Below are positions 35,208 to 47,385 of a stretch of 64,000 nucleotides of DNA, piece by piece (the stretch's first letter is position 1; every line of letters begins with the position of its first letter). Source of the DNA: Echinometra lucunter. Its lineage: Eukaryota; Echinodermata; Echinoidea; Camarodonta; Echinometridae. The stretch is taken from contig CM057157.1 in assembly GCA_029962745.1 (NCBI GenBank), positions 27,099,433 to 27,163,432 on the forward strand, given 5' to 3'. Under the pieces are notes generated by a model that made no database searches, had not been told where the DNA came from, and worked only from the letters and a program-made list of their open reading frames with translations. A program made the translations under genes and the position numbers.

Positions 35208-35612
35208 AGGTGCTTTCACACCTACCTGATCAAGAAAAATACCTGTAAACTACAGGAACTTTTTCATGCCCCCAAATACCCAATCATTATTTTGTGCTTT
35301 CACACCTACCTGAACATGCTGAAACAGACCCTCACAGGAAGTTCTAGTACTTATAAGCATGTGCATAAGGCCCATAGAAGTTCTCGTAATTTGCTTTCAC
35401 ATTACAAATATCAGGAAATATCCCTGCGACCTTGGGGAAAATACCTGGAACTGGAGAAAGTACCTACTAAACTACAGGTATTTTTCTTTGGGGATATTAC
35501 TAGAACTTTCATTTCACACTGGCAAAATACCTGTTTTTTTTCTGATCGGGGTAGAATACTGGATCAGAAAATACCAGGTATTTGTCCTGATCGGGTAGGT
35601 GTGAAAGCGCCT
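35208..35612. mobile_element. MITE, family AGGTGCTTTCACACCTACC (copy A)
   Basis: The left end AGGTGCTTTCACACCTACCT continues through GATCA. The right end is its complement (CTGATCGGGTAGGTGTGAAA, then GCGCCT). About 405 bp. Internal 'aaatacctg' and 'caggtattt' words repeat in both orientations. No transposase is present. Confidence 0.75.
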
Positions 35613-35714
35613 CAAAATATGAACTTTACAAGTTTATCATCATTCTGTATGATGTCATACATACATACATGTAGGTCTATATTATATGGACAGTCTGTAT
35701 GTGCTTGAAACTGA

Positions 35715-36489
35715 TACCCCTTTCATATTGCGCTTTTCACCGGTGAAGTTCGCCAGCGAAGGGGAAAGTGTCCAGTATGAAAGGTAAACAGGAGAACTTC
35801 ACCGGTGAAGTTCGCTGGCGAACTTCTCCACCTCTAGAGGTGGAGAACTTCGCCGGTGAAACTTTTCACCGGCGAACTTCGCCGGTGAAACAGCCAGTAT
35901 GAAAGCAAACCGGAGAACTTCTCCTCTTTAATGACGTCAGAGGTCAATTTTTTTCTCTCCCGAAGTCCCCTGCACCGAGATTCCGCGCGCAACTACTTGC
36001 AAGCTCAGCTGAATACTGTGGCCAAGTAGATACCCTCGAACATATTTTTTTTTTTGTTTTTACCAACAATATTTATTAAAAAGCACTTTTTTACATGTAT
36101 AAAATTTTTTAAAATATACAAATAGAGTAATTTGGGTTTTTTTCTCGTAATACTTCCAAAATATGTTGTAATTAATTTTTTTTTACCTTTTTGTAATAGA
36201 TAAGAAGTAATGTTTACAATTTTCTTTCGTTTCGTTCTGCACGTGCCGAGCACTGATACTGACACTGTTTACTACCAGATCTTGCCGTCAATTCATCTTG
36301 ACAACTTTCATAATTGTTTATTAGATCTTGCCGTCAGCTTGCCAATCGCCCATTGACTTTCGCCGGTGAAGAAATGTCAGTGCGAAAGGGTACTTTTTTT
36401 TTTCGCCGGTGAAGTGAGGAATGCGAGGCGGAGAAGTTCGCCGGTGAAGTTCGCCGGTGAAAAATGAAGAGGGCAGCGTGAAAGGGGTA
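35715..36489. mobile_element. PIF/Harbinger-like MITE present only in copy A
   Basis: The termini are TACCCCTTTCATATTGCG and, on the other strand, TACCCCTTTCACGCTGCC. They are flanked by TGA (35,712-35,714 and 36,490-36,492). Copy B has the single TGA empty site at 54,276-54,278, so the 775-bp boundaries are exact. A 3-bp duplication suits PIF/Harbinger, although the usual target is TWA. The subterminal DNA is packed with palindromes such as TTCACCGGTGAA and CTCCACCTCTAGAGGTGGAG. The core TGACGTCAGAGGTCAA is at 35,932-35,947. Confidence 0.85.
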
Positions 36490-36492
36490 TGA

Positions 36493-37890
36493 GTGTCATT
36501 ATTGGGTGTGTATAATAACAAGCGGTCTTTACAGATTGAAGTCATATTCATGTTCAACAGTGTTATACCTTAAACCATAATTGACCACTCCCAGTGGTGC
36601 GGTTCTTATGAAGTCTGTCCATTTCTAAATTTAGACTTGTTTTTCATACTCGCTGGGTCTGCATAATTGTGTAAAAGCTATGAAAATGATTTCATTCACA
36701 TTTCATGAGTGTTAGTTTTCATACTTCTCATGTACTTTTTATCTTCATCTACCTTGAATATATTGAAGTTATGTTCATAAGAATCAATTAAACTTTTAAC
36801 TCTTTTTTTCTATCTGATATATGTCTAATTTTCTGCCTAATATGTGATAGGGGAAGTTTTTGCATTGCCTATTTGTAATGATAGACATATATTGTTAGGA
36901 GCCAAAATGCCCTTCCTGCAAGATCTTTTTGATCAAGGTAAACTTTGTGTATTCATAGCATCAAATGGTTTGGTATATACACACAGGAATACTTCATAGA
37001 TCCACAATAAAAAGTATGGGAACGTCTGATACTTTTGCAGTATTGTTTTTGGTATTGATTTTTTTTGCTTTTGCACTTTTTTTTTTCATACACCATGAAT
37101 TCCCTCGATAGTCTGAGCTCATAGAAAGAAAAATAGGAGAGATTGTCAACATCTGTTTGGATTTGGAACAATATGTCCACTTTCCCGAGTGAGATTTCAT
37201 ATTGTTCTTCGATCCGTCTGATGCGAGGGGCCATGCAGACACGTAGCTGTTTGGTGATTTTTTTTCCCCTTTCTCTCTCCCTGCTGGTTACTATTGACAT
37301 AGGTTCAATTTCTGCCCATCAGTGCCAGCACATGAGCTAACCCCTGAAATTCCTGGCCCAGTAATTCGTGAAAAATTCTCCCCCACTGAGTCCTGCAACG
37401 TGTTTCATGTTTCATCGGTTTTTGTTTTTCATCATCCTTCCCAGTCGGACGCCTTACCTGCCTATCTCAAATTCGAGCCTCCCTAAACCCCCGTCATCGT
37501 GCACTGCCCCACATGAAGGAATTTTTGTGCGTTGCTTGAATGCTCGCAAGGTTGGGAATTTCAGCAACACCCAAAATGCTGGGAATTTTTTGGCACCTGT
37601 GCATCCCCAGCAGCTGTAGCGTTCCCACTACTACAAGTTCACATGCCCTTACAGCAGTGCAGCCCTTGAAACAGAGTTCAACATTGTTGTTTATATCACC
37701 CAACGCGAATAAATCACACCATCGTGCTGTAGAGCAGTGCAGTACAGTCCTTAAGCAAGGAGATCCCTAAAAGCGTTGGTTGTAATTGGAAAAGCTCCTC
37801 TACAGTGAGAAATCAACCACTCTGTCAGAGCTCTTTGCAAAATCTGGTAATGACTTTAAGAGAGCAAGGCTGGAACAGGCAGGATTATTA
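36493..37890. other. Upstream flank (copy A)
   Basis: No recognised repeat. A minus-strand frame at about 37,060-37,235 is unchanged between the copies (see findings). Counterpart at 54,279-55,676. Confidence 0.4.
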
Positions 37891-39358
37891 GTGCGCTATA
37901 TTTAAACTTGCTCGGAATCGAGACTCGGAACGGGGGAGATGCTTTCGTCTGAGCTGAGAGGGCAGATTAAAAAAATGCAGGGAGTTGTGTGACGGAAGGG
38001 GGAAAGAAAACAGAGGTACACAGGACGTAGCTAGCTAGCAGACATTTCTAAATGAAGAAAGAAATGCCAGTGCAGTTGTAACATTTGATATGTGATGCTG
38101 CGGTGTTCTTGCATGAGGAAAACTTTTCTGACGTCAAAGTAACAAGCACTGTTTAAACTAATCAGGCTGACAACAAATCCAAGCATACCATTCATTTGAG
38201 TTTTGCTTGAAGAATTGGGAGAGCAGCTATAGGGTGGAGCTGTCACTGTGTTGTGAGCTCTTTTTCAGAGGGCAAGGATACTTTAAGGATTTTATAAAGG
38301 AATGACTTAATGAAAGTTATTTAGTATTTAAGCATTTGAGTAGATGTTTGGAAACATAAGGAGCTTTTCTTCTAGAGAGGCACAGGATTAGATGTTTATT
38401 AAGTAGATTTCAGTCACACTTCAAGGGAGCCAAGTCGTGTCAAGTATCGACAGCCGAAGGGGAGAATTGGTTTGTCACACTTTTCAGCAGGGGATATCTA
38501 ACTGTTAAATTGTACAGCAAAGGACAAATGTTTAGAGAACAAGAGTTTGATGCATTACAATTGTGATGCATGCTGAGAGCTTGTTGAGGCCCAAAGAATA
38601 TGTTGATTTATCCAGATTCTGTTTTCATGGGAGGATTAATAGAATAGGGTAAATAAACTCTTTTTATACCATGTATGTATACAAATCCCGACAAGTGAAG
38701 CTGCAGAAGTGCTCAATATAAACAGTGAGGCAGAAAGGACCCTCCAATACTTAGATTCAAGTTGCAGAATAGAAAAGAATCAAGGACGATCAGGTTGTAT
38801 GCTTTGCATACCTTGATCTATATTCACTAGATCTTGCAAAACTTCTGACTTGCTTTGAAACAAGGGCCTCACGTAACAAGCCAGGTTAGGTTTGTGTAGG
38901 AGGGGAGCACACAGAAGCAAGGAAGTGCATCAGTGAAAAGAGTTCCCCTCTCCCTGTACGCTCACTGACAGCTCTCTGCTTTAGACGTCAGTCGTCATCA
39001 ACTCATCTACGTTCAGAAGTGACTCGCTGGCTGGCTGGGGCATTACTCAGGGACGCTGCGGCCGTGTTACAAGCCCTCATTCGAGGGAGGGATACGTTGC
39101 CAAGAGGACACGCTCGTCAGTTCCCCTCGCTTCCCAAGGAACCGACCGTTCGGAAGCAGATTTTTTATGATTACTAATTTCATTTCGGACACGAGGAAAG
39201 GTGTGCTAGCTGGAGTGTCCAAGTCTTACCTCACTTAGTATCATTTCCTCTCCCCGCAAGCTTGCTTTGGGCTACTCCTGGTTGAATATCAAGGATTTAC
39301 GTTAGATTTGTAACATTTGCCTCAGCTAAAATGAAAACTTGAGAACCTTGTCATAGCA
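37891..39358 (+). promoter_or_regulatory. Promoter/5' region of the downstream gene (copy A, cut by the gap)
   Basis: It begins at a TATA-like 'gctatatttaaac' (about 37,895) and is the allelic counterpart of 55,676-57,142. By eye, the last ~950 bp differs from copy B at only about a dozen positions, fewer than in the repeat-rich parts. The gene's first coding exon is not reached because the contig ends here. Confidence 0.45.
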
Positions 39359-39858
39359 NNNNNNNNNNNNNNNNNNNNNNNNNNNNNNNNNNNNNNNNNN
39401 NNNNNNNNNNNNNNNNNNNNNNNNNNNNNNNNNNNNNNNNNNNNNNNNNNNNNNNNNNNNNNNNNNNNNNNNNNNNNNNNNNNNNNNNNNNNNNNNNNNN
39501 NNNNNNNNNNNNNNNNNNNNNNNNNNNNNNNNNNNNNNNNNNNNNNNNNNNNNNNNNNNNNNNNNNNNNNNNNNNNNNNNNNNNNNNNNNNNNNNNNNNN
39601 NNNNNNNNNNNNNNNNNNNNNNNNNNNNNNNNNNNNNNNNNNNNNNNNNNNNNNNNNNNNNNNNNNNNNNNNNNNNNNNNNNNNNNNNNNNNNNNNNNNN
39701 NNNNNNNNNNNNNNNNNNNNNNNNNNNNNNNNNNNNNNNNNNNNNNNNNNNNNNNNNNNNNNNNNNNNNNNNNNNNNNNNNNNNNNNNNNNNNNNNNNNN
39801 NNNNNNNNNNNNNNNNNNNNNNNNNNNNNNNNNNNNNNNNNNNNNNNNNNNNNNNNNN
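39359..39858. other. Assembly gap of exactly 500 N
   Basis: The round length is typical of a placeholder of unknown size. Any apparent open frame across it is meaningless. Confidence 1.
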
Positions 39859-40721
39859 TTCATTATTAACAGTGAATGTTACTTTAATACAGCGTTTAAT
39901 ATTGTATTATGGTACCTCAATCCATGTAGTTATAATTTTTTTTTTTAAAGACTAGAAAGCTGACAATGGGCTAAAAATGTAAGCCTCTGACTTAGTTGTG
40001 CTTGAGTGCCTCCCAATGCTGTGGTTTCCAGTCAGGTTAACAAAAAAGTAACAAAACTCCCCATTTTTCAGTACTGTTAACATATTTCATGGAACCTCAC
40101 ATGCTTATGGAAGGTGATTCTTGGCATGTAAAGGAGATTTAATCTCTTCAAAGTGGAATGAAGATATCAATCAACGGTTAGAGTAAATCCAATTGAGCTA
40201 CAGGTATCTTGATTTCATATGACTTATCTAATATTACTGACCTGGATTTATGAAGGAGATTGTGTTTGAGATTAGGATTAAGAAAGTGATGAAAAGAAGA
40301 AGATGAAGTGATAAGAGACTTGTTGGAGTTTGTCACCATGTGGATCAAGTATTCACACTCAACTATATTTTTCCAAATTGCCTTTATCCAATTCTGCTTT
40401 GTTTCATGGATATTTCTGTTTTAATAGGCCTATGTGTTTCATTGCCACTTGCTCTTTCCTAGAAAAAATAGGCCCCAGTAGCTTATAGATGTGCAGCTCT
40501 TCCTTAGCTCATACTTAATCTATTCTTTTCTTTATGAACCGTGTTGGAAAAAGTAGTTAATATTGCAGTAGGGCTAATTGATGAAAGTTGAAGGAGCTTT
40601 ATGTAATCGTACCCCCATTTGATCAAAGAATCTGTTTGACAGGTACGAGATCAAAAGCAGATTGTTACACAATGACACAGGATGAGTAAGAGAATTATCA
40701 TGGGGGATTGCTTTGTCATAT

Positions 40722-41025
40722 CTTCCTCCCTCCCCCCCCCCCCCCCCCCCCACCCTCTCTCTCTCTCACACCTCTTGCTTTCTCTTTATCTGACCCTTTT
40801 TCTCATTCTTTTCCCATTTTCCATCTCTTTCTCAAATTTTCCTTATCCTTCCCTCTTTCTCTGTTTGTAGTTCCCTTCTCCTCTCCTCTTCTGTTTCCTT
40901 CTCTCTCTCCCTTCTTCTTTGTTCCCCTTTCTGTCTATTTTCCTCTTTTCCTCGTTCCCCTCTCCTGTATTCCCCTCTTCCTCTCTCTCTCCTTTTTTTC
41001 TTTCTGTCTTTTATCATATTGTCAT
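40722..41025. repeat. CT-rich microsatellite (copy B)
   Basis: Allelic to 23,339-23,625, with a longer poly-C start (about 40,730-40,752) and an extra CT stretch. It has no coding meaning. Confidence 0.85.
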
Positions 41026-41232
41026 ATTGTATTCTCGAACCACCTACATAGAATGATTTACCACAAACAGCTGCTCTTGATATTAAATTTAAGATGCAAG
41101 AGTTATTTTTGCTGCCCTGGACGGACTTCCCCCATTTTGTTATGTTACCTTATGAAAAATACCCCCCCCACTAATGCATCAAGAATATCATATTCAGTTT
41201 AGTATACCGAATATAGAATAACTGTATTGCTT

Positions 41233-41792
41233 TTAAAGAGAAAAGTCCACCCAAGAAGTTTCATTGTTTCAATAAAAGGAGATGGATTTGAACAGCATTT
41301 TAAAAAATGAATGAGCAAAATCTGTCAGAGAATAAGGAAATTACACTCATTTACATTTTCTAGTAAATTACACTCAGCTCTGCAAATTGGCAACACTGAT
41401 GACATCATATGCGAGCAGCTTTCCATTCACTTTGTGCATAAAATTTAACATTTTCTCAATTTTCGTGGAAGTTACACATTTTCTCATCCCAATAGTAAAA
41501 GTATGTTATGTAGAAAGCAATTCTTCTGAACATACATTGACTATTGGCATTAGAAAATGTGTAACTTTCACGAAAATTGAGAAAATGTGAAATTTTATAA
41601 ACAAAGTGAATGGATAGCTGCTGTCATCAGTGTTGCCAATTTGCAGAGCCGAGTGTAATTTACTAGAAAATGTGAATGAGTGTAATCTCCTTATTCTCTG
41701 ACCGATTTTGCTCATTTCTTTCTTAAAATGCTGTTCAAATTCATCTCCTTTTCTTGAAACAGTGAAACTTCTGGGGTTGACTTTCCCTTTAA
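41233..41792. mobile_element. TTAA-flanked MITE, family AAAGTCCACCC (copy B)
   Basis: Allelic to 23,843-24,413. It lacks about 10 bp ('cgcatatgat') in the right arm, so one arm no longer matches the other there. Confidence 0.85.
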
Positions 41793-42655
41793 GCAGCTTC
41801 TACAAGTGATTGCACATATCTCATATGGAAACAAAAGAAAACACAGCGAACTTGCTTTGGAGTATGTTCAAGAAGTTAAGCTCTTCTAGGGGATGTATTT
41901 TTCAAGATAAAGTGTGAAAAAACTAGAAAAGGATGTGATTTTGATGAATGAATAAAACTTGCTTAGGGTGGTTTGGAAAGCCAGTGGTCACATGTGTGTA
42001 CAGTGATATAATCTGACTGTCCCCCCCCCCCCCCATTCGCCCTCTGACTCTCGGTCTCTAAACAGAAGACAACTATCCATTGATGAGGCCCCCCATCTTA
42101 ACTCACCTGTCTCATGTGTCCAGAAACAGATGCTTTTAGGACAAGGAGATTTGAGGATCACTTTCTGTGCCAAACTTTCAAAGTACCCCTCATAGATTTC
42201 TCTGCAAGTTATTCTTGACCACGGATGGGAAATGAATACATGTCAGTTGCATAATTGTAATTCCTTCCATATTTATTGCATACAATTAATTTCACCCCTG
42301 TGCCTCCTAACATGTCTCATTTGTGTACCTGGCCATACAAATAACTTTCTTTTAGGTAGTTCTTTTATTTATTTATTTGAAATACAGCATAATATTAATT
42401 TTAGCCATCAAAATGTTACTCCTATGTCCCTATAAACTTTGCTTGATGTTATGCAATAAAGGTAAAAGGAGCTACTCAAAGATCTCCCCTTGATCAATAT
42501 ATTCATCTTTTTGCAAAAATCTTGACATTAATGCATACATTTTTCACATGCCTAATACCTGCCTAAGGCATTTGGGGACAGAGTCCTTTCTGTAATTGTT
42601 CTGTGCCTTTGGCACTCTTTACCAATCTAACTTCGTAATAATACCAACCTTATGT
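41793..42655. other. Unassigned DNA (copy B)
   Basis: A poly-C tract lies at 42,020-42,034. The decayed retrotransposon 3' remnant corresponding to 25,205-25,354 lies at about 42,585-42,655. Confidence 0.35.
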
Positions 42656-43265
42656 GACTAAAAATAATTTCACCATGAAAGAAGAATGGATGTGGCATGA
42701 CGTCAATCTCGGTATATTTTCTGCTATACCAAGATTCTGACGTCATTTTTTACGATAACGAGATATTTAGCTATCGATATCCAATGATATGAGACTGACC
42801 ACGTCAAACTCCCACGTATGCTCCTGCACTGCATACATGTGCATTGCATTGTATGACGACTTATGTAACGGCCGAGGCAATGGCACTCATTAAATTTTCA
42901 TGGGTGCGTTGTAAAGATTTACAACAAATAACTGAAACATGAAACTATAGACATTGTAAATGTGTTCAAGTTTTCCAGTTTTCATCGTTTCTTGTTTACT
43001 TCAAGTTTTCATCCTTTATTGTTGGATTGTTGGCTTCAAGCAATGACCTTGTGTGACTAGGCAAAAATGAACAATGTGGTAAATTGACTTTTTTATTATT
43101 ACTTTTTGTATGTGTGATACATTTTGTCTCTTGTGTAGGATATAAATCGAATATGCTATGCACTCTTTTGGAAGTACCAGCAGAAATGATAGATTCTTCG
43201 GTGACTGGCATAGTTACTATTTTCTGAGAACTTCTCAGTGCATGGTATATTTGATTACTATACAA
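42656..43265. other. Copy B-specific ~600-bp segment with a double TGACGTCA hairpin
   Basis: It has no counterpart in copy A, which carries the TTAA MITE at 25,359 instead. At 42,697-42,746, ATGACGTCAATCTCGGTATA faces TATACCAAGATTCTGACGTC in inverted orientation. No gene is recognised. Confidence 0.5.
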
Positions 43266-44067
43266 ATGCTGTTCATCATCATCATCATCATACATAAAAG
43301 TAAAAGCAAATATTAGATTGTGTACATCATTCACCTGCAAGTAAAAAGGGAATAGAAAGAAAGTTTTTGTAAGAGCACATTTCGACCTTGAATTCTATGT
43401 TTAGATTCTTGTCAAACCTTTTGCATGTTCTCAACCTTCTCCCCGTTTCGTTTCAAGAAAGTCTTGTTGAAATGTCGGGAGAGATAGATTACCATCCAAG
43501 AACCGCACTTTTCATTTAATCTTTCTATTTCATCTCTCCTCTGTCTATTCCACTGTGACCTGCCGTGACTTCTCCAATTTCCAAATATAAACCTCCTCGT
43601 ATTTATGACCTTTTAAAGTGGGTTGGAGTAGCGGAAAATCAAATAAACAAGAGATATGCAATTTCATATACAGAGCATTGATACGGAATAAAAGGATGGT
43701 GTTTTGTGCCAGTCAATTCAGAACTTTCGGGTTGTAAGCAGTGAGATGAATTTCAAAGCCTTTCATCGTCACGAACAAGTGGATTCATTCTTGAGTTTCA
43801 ATATAATCTGTAAATTGACAGAATCTCAAGCTCTAAGGAGGTGAAACCTTTTTGTTTTTTGTGATAATGAGAAAAGTAAAATGGATTTGAAGTTGTGATC
43901 ACTTCTTCACAGCTAGAACTTTTCTCACTTTTTTTTATATCTTGAAAAGAAAGATCCGAAGAAGTTGTAAAACCAAAACTGTAGAAAATGAAAATGAAAA
44001 ATATCGTAATAAGGCTATCATATCCAAGTTCAGTGATGAAATAAGACATTCGGATTTGATCAAGAGA
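43266..44067. other. Unassigned DNA (copy B)
   Basis: A (CAT)n tract at 43,274-43,291, then sequence shared with copy A. No exon is supported. Confidence 0.35.
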
Positions 44068-44397
44068 GATGGACAAAGAGAAAGAGAGAGAGAGATTGAG
44101 AGAGACAGAGAGTGAGGGAGAAAGAGAGAAGGAAAGGACATGAGAGAGAGGGAGAGATAGAGATAGAAAGGAGGAGGAGGAAAGGGAAAGGATAAGATGA
44201 GATTGTAGTGAGTGAGAAGAAGGGATTTGTGACCTTCATGTTGTAAAATTGTTGATTGACAGTAATATGAGAATCACTTGCTGGTACATTCTCTTTCTCT
44301 CTCTTTCTCTCTCTCTCTCTCCCACATTCTCTTCCCTCTTCATTCTCTCTCTCTTTCTTCCTTTCTCCCTTTCTCTTTCTCTTCTCTCTCTCCTTCT
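44068..44397. repeat. Paired GA and CT microsatellites (copy B)
   Basis: Allelic to 26,630-26,975 with small length changes. The GA block is at 44,068-44,190 and the CT block at 44,289-44,397. Confidence 0.8.
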
Positions 44398-44674
44398 GTC
44401 AACCGTTGTCATTGCCATGTTGTTCTTAAATGCACTTTGCTGGTATGATTTAGTTACATTCCATGAATGTTTTGATGTTTTGTTTTTAGAGAAGTCCCAA
44501 TACAATCACTACTCTATTGACAGTCTTCTGTTGAGCCACCACCCCTGGGGAAATATCTTTGTAATCTACGTTTCAAGAGAATGTTATTTACCCTGTTAGA
44601 AATGTAACCATATTTCATGTCACATGCGTGCTCTCCTGGGAAACCATATTGCTTTCAGACCAGGATGTAGAATT

Positions 44675-45265
44675 TCGGGGTGATGTTCGTTATTTCGAAG
44701 GTTCGTTATTGTGAAGGTTTGTTGTTCCGAAGGTTCGCTATTCCGTAACGCACAAATTGTGTATACCTAGATATTCGTTAGTCCGAAAATGAAAAAGAGT
44801 TTGTTAATCCGAACAATTGTGGCATTATTCCGAAGGTTCGTTAATCCGAAAATGAAATAGGGATTGTTATTCCAAAGTTTCGATAGTCCGAAAATGAAAT
44901 AAGGTTTGTTATTCCGAAAATAACTAACGAACTAACGATACTTATTCCATTTTTGGACTAATGAACCTTCGGAGTAACAGACCTCATTTCGTTTTCGGAT
45001 AAACGAACTTTCGGAAAAACAAACCTTTTTTCATTTTCGGATTAAAGAACCTTCAGAGTAACGAACCTTCGCAATAACGGACCTTATTTCGTTTTCGGAT
45101 AAACGAACCTTCGGAAAAACGAACCTTTTTACATTTTTGGATTAAAGAACCTTCGGAATAATGAACCTTCGGAATGATGAACCTTTAAAATAAACGAACC
45201 TTCGGAATAACGAACCTTCAGAATAATGAACCTTCGGAATAACAGACTATCACCAAATTTTGGAC
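44675..45265. mobile_element. TU-like foldback element (copy B)
   Basis: Allelic to 27,243-27,832: tandem CCTTCGGAATAACGAA units in two opposed arrays. The unit order is conserved, with point changes only. Confidence 0.7.
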
Positions 45266-45557
45266 CATGTGAGAAACACAATACAAGAGACCTGTCTTGC
45301 ATTGCATAGCACTAACTTTGTATTACCAATTCAGACTATAACTTTTCTTCCAAAATTGTAAAAGACCCCCTTTACACTCAAGATGATAAAACATATAATG
45401 CGGAAGGACAGAGAAGAGAAAACCACGTTAACATTACACCATAACCTAAAGACAAAAATGCAAGATGATAGTAAAGAAACAAACAAACAGAAGCATGAAT
45501 TGACGATCAGGCAGGCTGATACAGGAAGATTCCACACGAAAAAGTGGATCCGCTGAC

Positions 45558-45690
45558 CTGTGCTGCCATAGCTACAGGAGCGGTTCCTCTGATGGATGCT
45601 GGAGCACTCCAAGCTGAAGCGCTCTTCATAGAGTGTAAACAGGAGTGGTCCAGGACCTACCATCCTTGAGAAACCATTCCTCCTAAGCAC
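45558..45690 (-). CDS. Candidate coding exon on the minus strand (copy B)
   Basis: Allelic to 28,128-28,260. The nucleotide sequence across this block is the same in both copies as far as I can see, so the encoded residues are too. Changes appear only in the AT-rich extension toward 45,331. The same donor CAG|GTCAGC is present. Family unknown. Confidence 0.3.
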
Positions 45691-47017
45691 TCTTGAAGTG
45701 ATTGTAAACAGGGTCAGATTTCCCTTGTGTGTAAGCCTGTTTTATGTTCAAAATTAAGAAACAGTTATTTTCTTCTAAACTAATCAGAAAGAAAATACTG
45801 AATCCTGTTCCAAACATTATGTGGTGTAACTTAAGAAGACCTGCAGTATGTTACATTTTTATAGCAATATAAAATCTGATATTGAATATCCTCTGACATG
45901 AACCAAGTTCTCCAACACAGGTACGTTGTGTTGGAGAACTTGCGTAATATTTGTTGATGCAGTTTGTATTGTACAGAGGCCTATGTACTTGACGCAGGGC
46001 CTACATATTTGATATTGCATTACAGTCACCAGTTTTATTTGTCTGTATTCACCATTTTGTAACTTCTTTTCAAACTCTGAAATATCTTAAAAGAGGCTGT
46101 GATATTCCTCACACAAGCTCAATATTTATTCTGAGAGTAATTGTGCAAATTGTTACATTGTCAGGAAACATGAAGACAAAGGATTTATTTTCTTTCTTAA
46201 GGCGACAGGATGTCAAGAAAAATAATCGTGAATGCGAAAAACAATGATTAATGAAACCATGAGCTTGGATTAGAACTTCCTGTCACACTAAATCTCTTTT
46301 GATATCCTTTTGTTATTTCCACATGATGAGCCATGAAATTTCAAGCAAAAAATGGATATTGTCTACATGGTTCTGTAAAACAGAGGAAATGCAATAATTT
46401 TTTTTTAGAATATGATAATGATTTTATTGTTTTATTCAACAAGTAAAATACCATCCCTTGTCTTGTCATGGCAGTATAAGTTTTTTTAGGGTACATATCA
46501 TCGCATCAGTGAAAAAAACAATGCCCCTATATGTATTCTGTGCATAAAAGGCCTTAATAAATATGATGCATTTTATAGCTTTTCTATAAATGAAAATCCA
46601 GTTGGGACACTCTGTCTGACTGTTTTTAGGAGTTACCTTTACCTTATACCTTCTGGATAAGTTTTGAAGAACTAATTCAGCATTTTATGGCAGATTTTCT
46701 TCTTTCTTCATGAGAATGCTTTTCACATCATGTATGGGCATTTCTTCGCTAATGAGACAATGTGTTTTTATTTTGAGGAAGTTTGTTTTGAACTTTATGT
46801 GCATGCATGCGACATTAGACTTCTCAGACAGTATTGCATCGCAAGGGCCGTCTGTTGATGAGTTTCAAATGACTAGTGGACGAGATTTCATTACTACCAG
46901 CAAAAGTTTGTGGGAGATTTCTGTCTCTAGAAAGAGGATGTCCTCCTGTAGGGATTTATTTGTTTGGCTTCAGTTTGGAAGCAGTGAAGTGCTGAATGCA
47001 AGATTAAGGATCTTTGG
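45691..47017. other. Unassigned DNA (copy B), with a template-switch hairpin
   Basis: The perfect hairpin at 45,905-45,941 is private to this copy. The remainder parallels 28,261-29,589. Confidence 0.4.
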
Positions 47018-47385
47018 CTAAGATTTCCTTGGGTTGTCCTGGAGTACTTGGTCATATATGGAGACATCCTGGAAGATTTTGACCAGAAGCTGAATTATAG
47101 GGCAAGATTGAGAAACATTGTGCAAGATTTTCTCCTGGAGTACTTTGTGATATGGAGACATCCTTGAAGCTTTTGACCATGGGCAAATTAAAACAAGATT
47201 AAGAAACATTGCTTTCTTTGTGACTCTGAGACATCCTGAAAGATTTTGACCAGAAGCTGAATTAAGGCAAGATTAAGAAACATTTCTTCCTTTTGCTGTT
47301 CTGGAGTACTTAGTGATATGGAGATATCCTGGAAGATTTTGACCAGAAGCTGAAGCTGAATCAAGGCAAGATTGAGGAGATATGT
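47018..47385. repeat. 93-bp minisatellite, about 4 units (copy B)
   Basis: Unit marks 'gaagctgaa' fall at 47,086, 47,253 and 47,346, with a diverged unit at about 47,180. It is the contracted (or unexpanded) allele of 29,590-30,345. Confidence 0.9.

Larger units (their letters stand above)
22481..39358 (+). repeat. Copy A of a ~17-kb direct repeat (probable haplotype 1)
   Basis: From 'ttcattattaacagtgaatg' to 'gagaaccttgtcatagca' this block matches 39,859-57,142 in order and orientation, with scattered substitutions, indels and a few structural differences. It ends at the first N of the gap, and its partner begins at the first base after the gap. That is the pattern expected when two alleles are placed in tandem by scaffolding. 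Confidence 0.95.

Noticed and set aside
35292..35708. 138-codon frame conserved in the other copy (53,856-54,272)
   Set aside because: It lies largely within the AGGTGCTTTCACACC MITE. Conservation reflects the shared element.
39351..39863. Open frame across the gap
   Set aside because: It consists of Ns; no sequence supports it.
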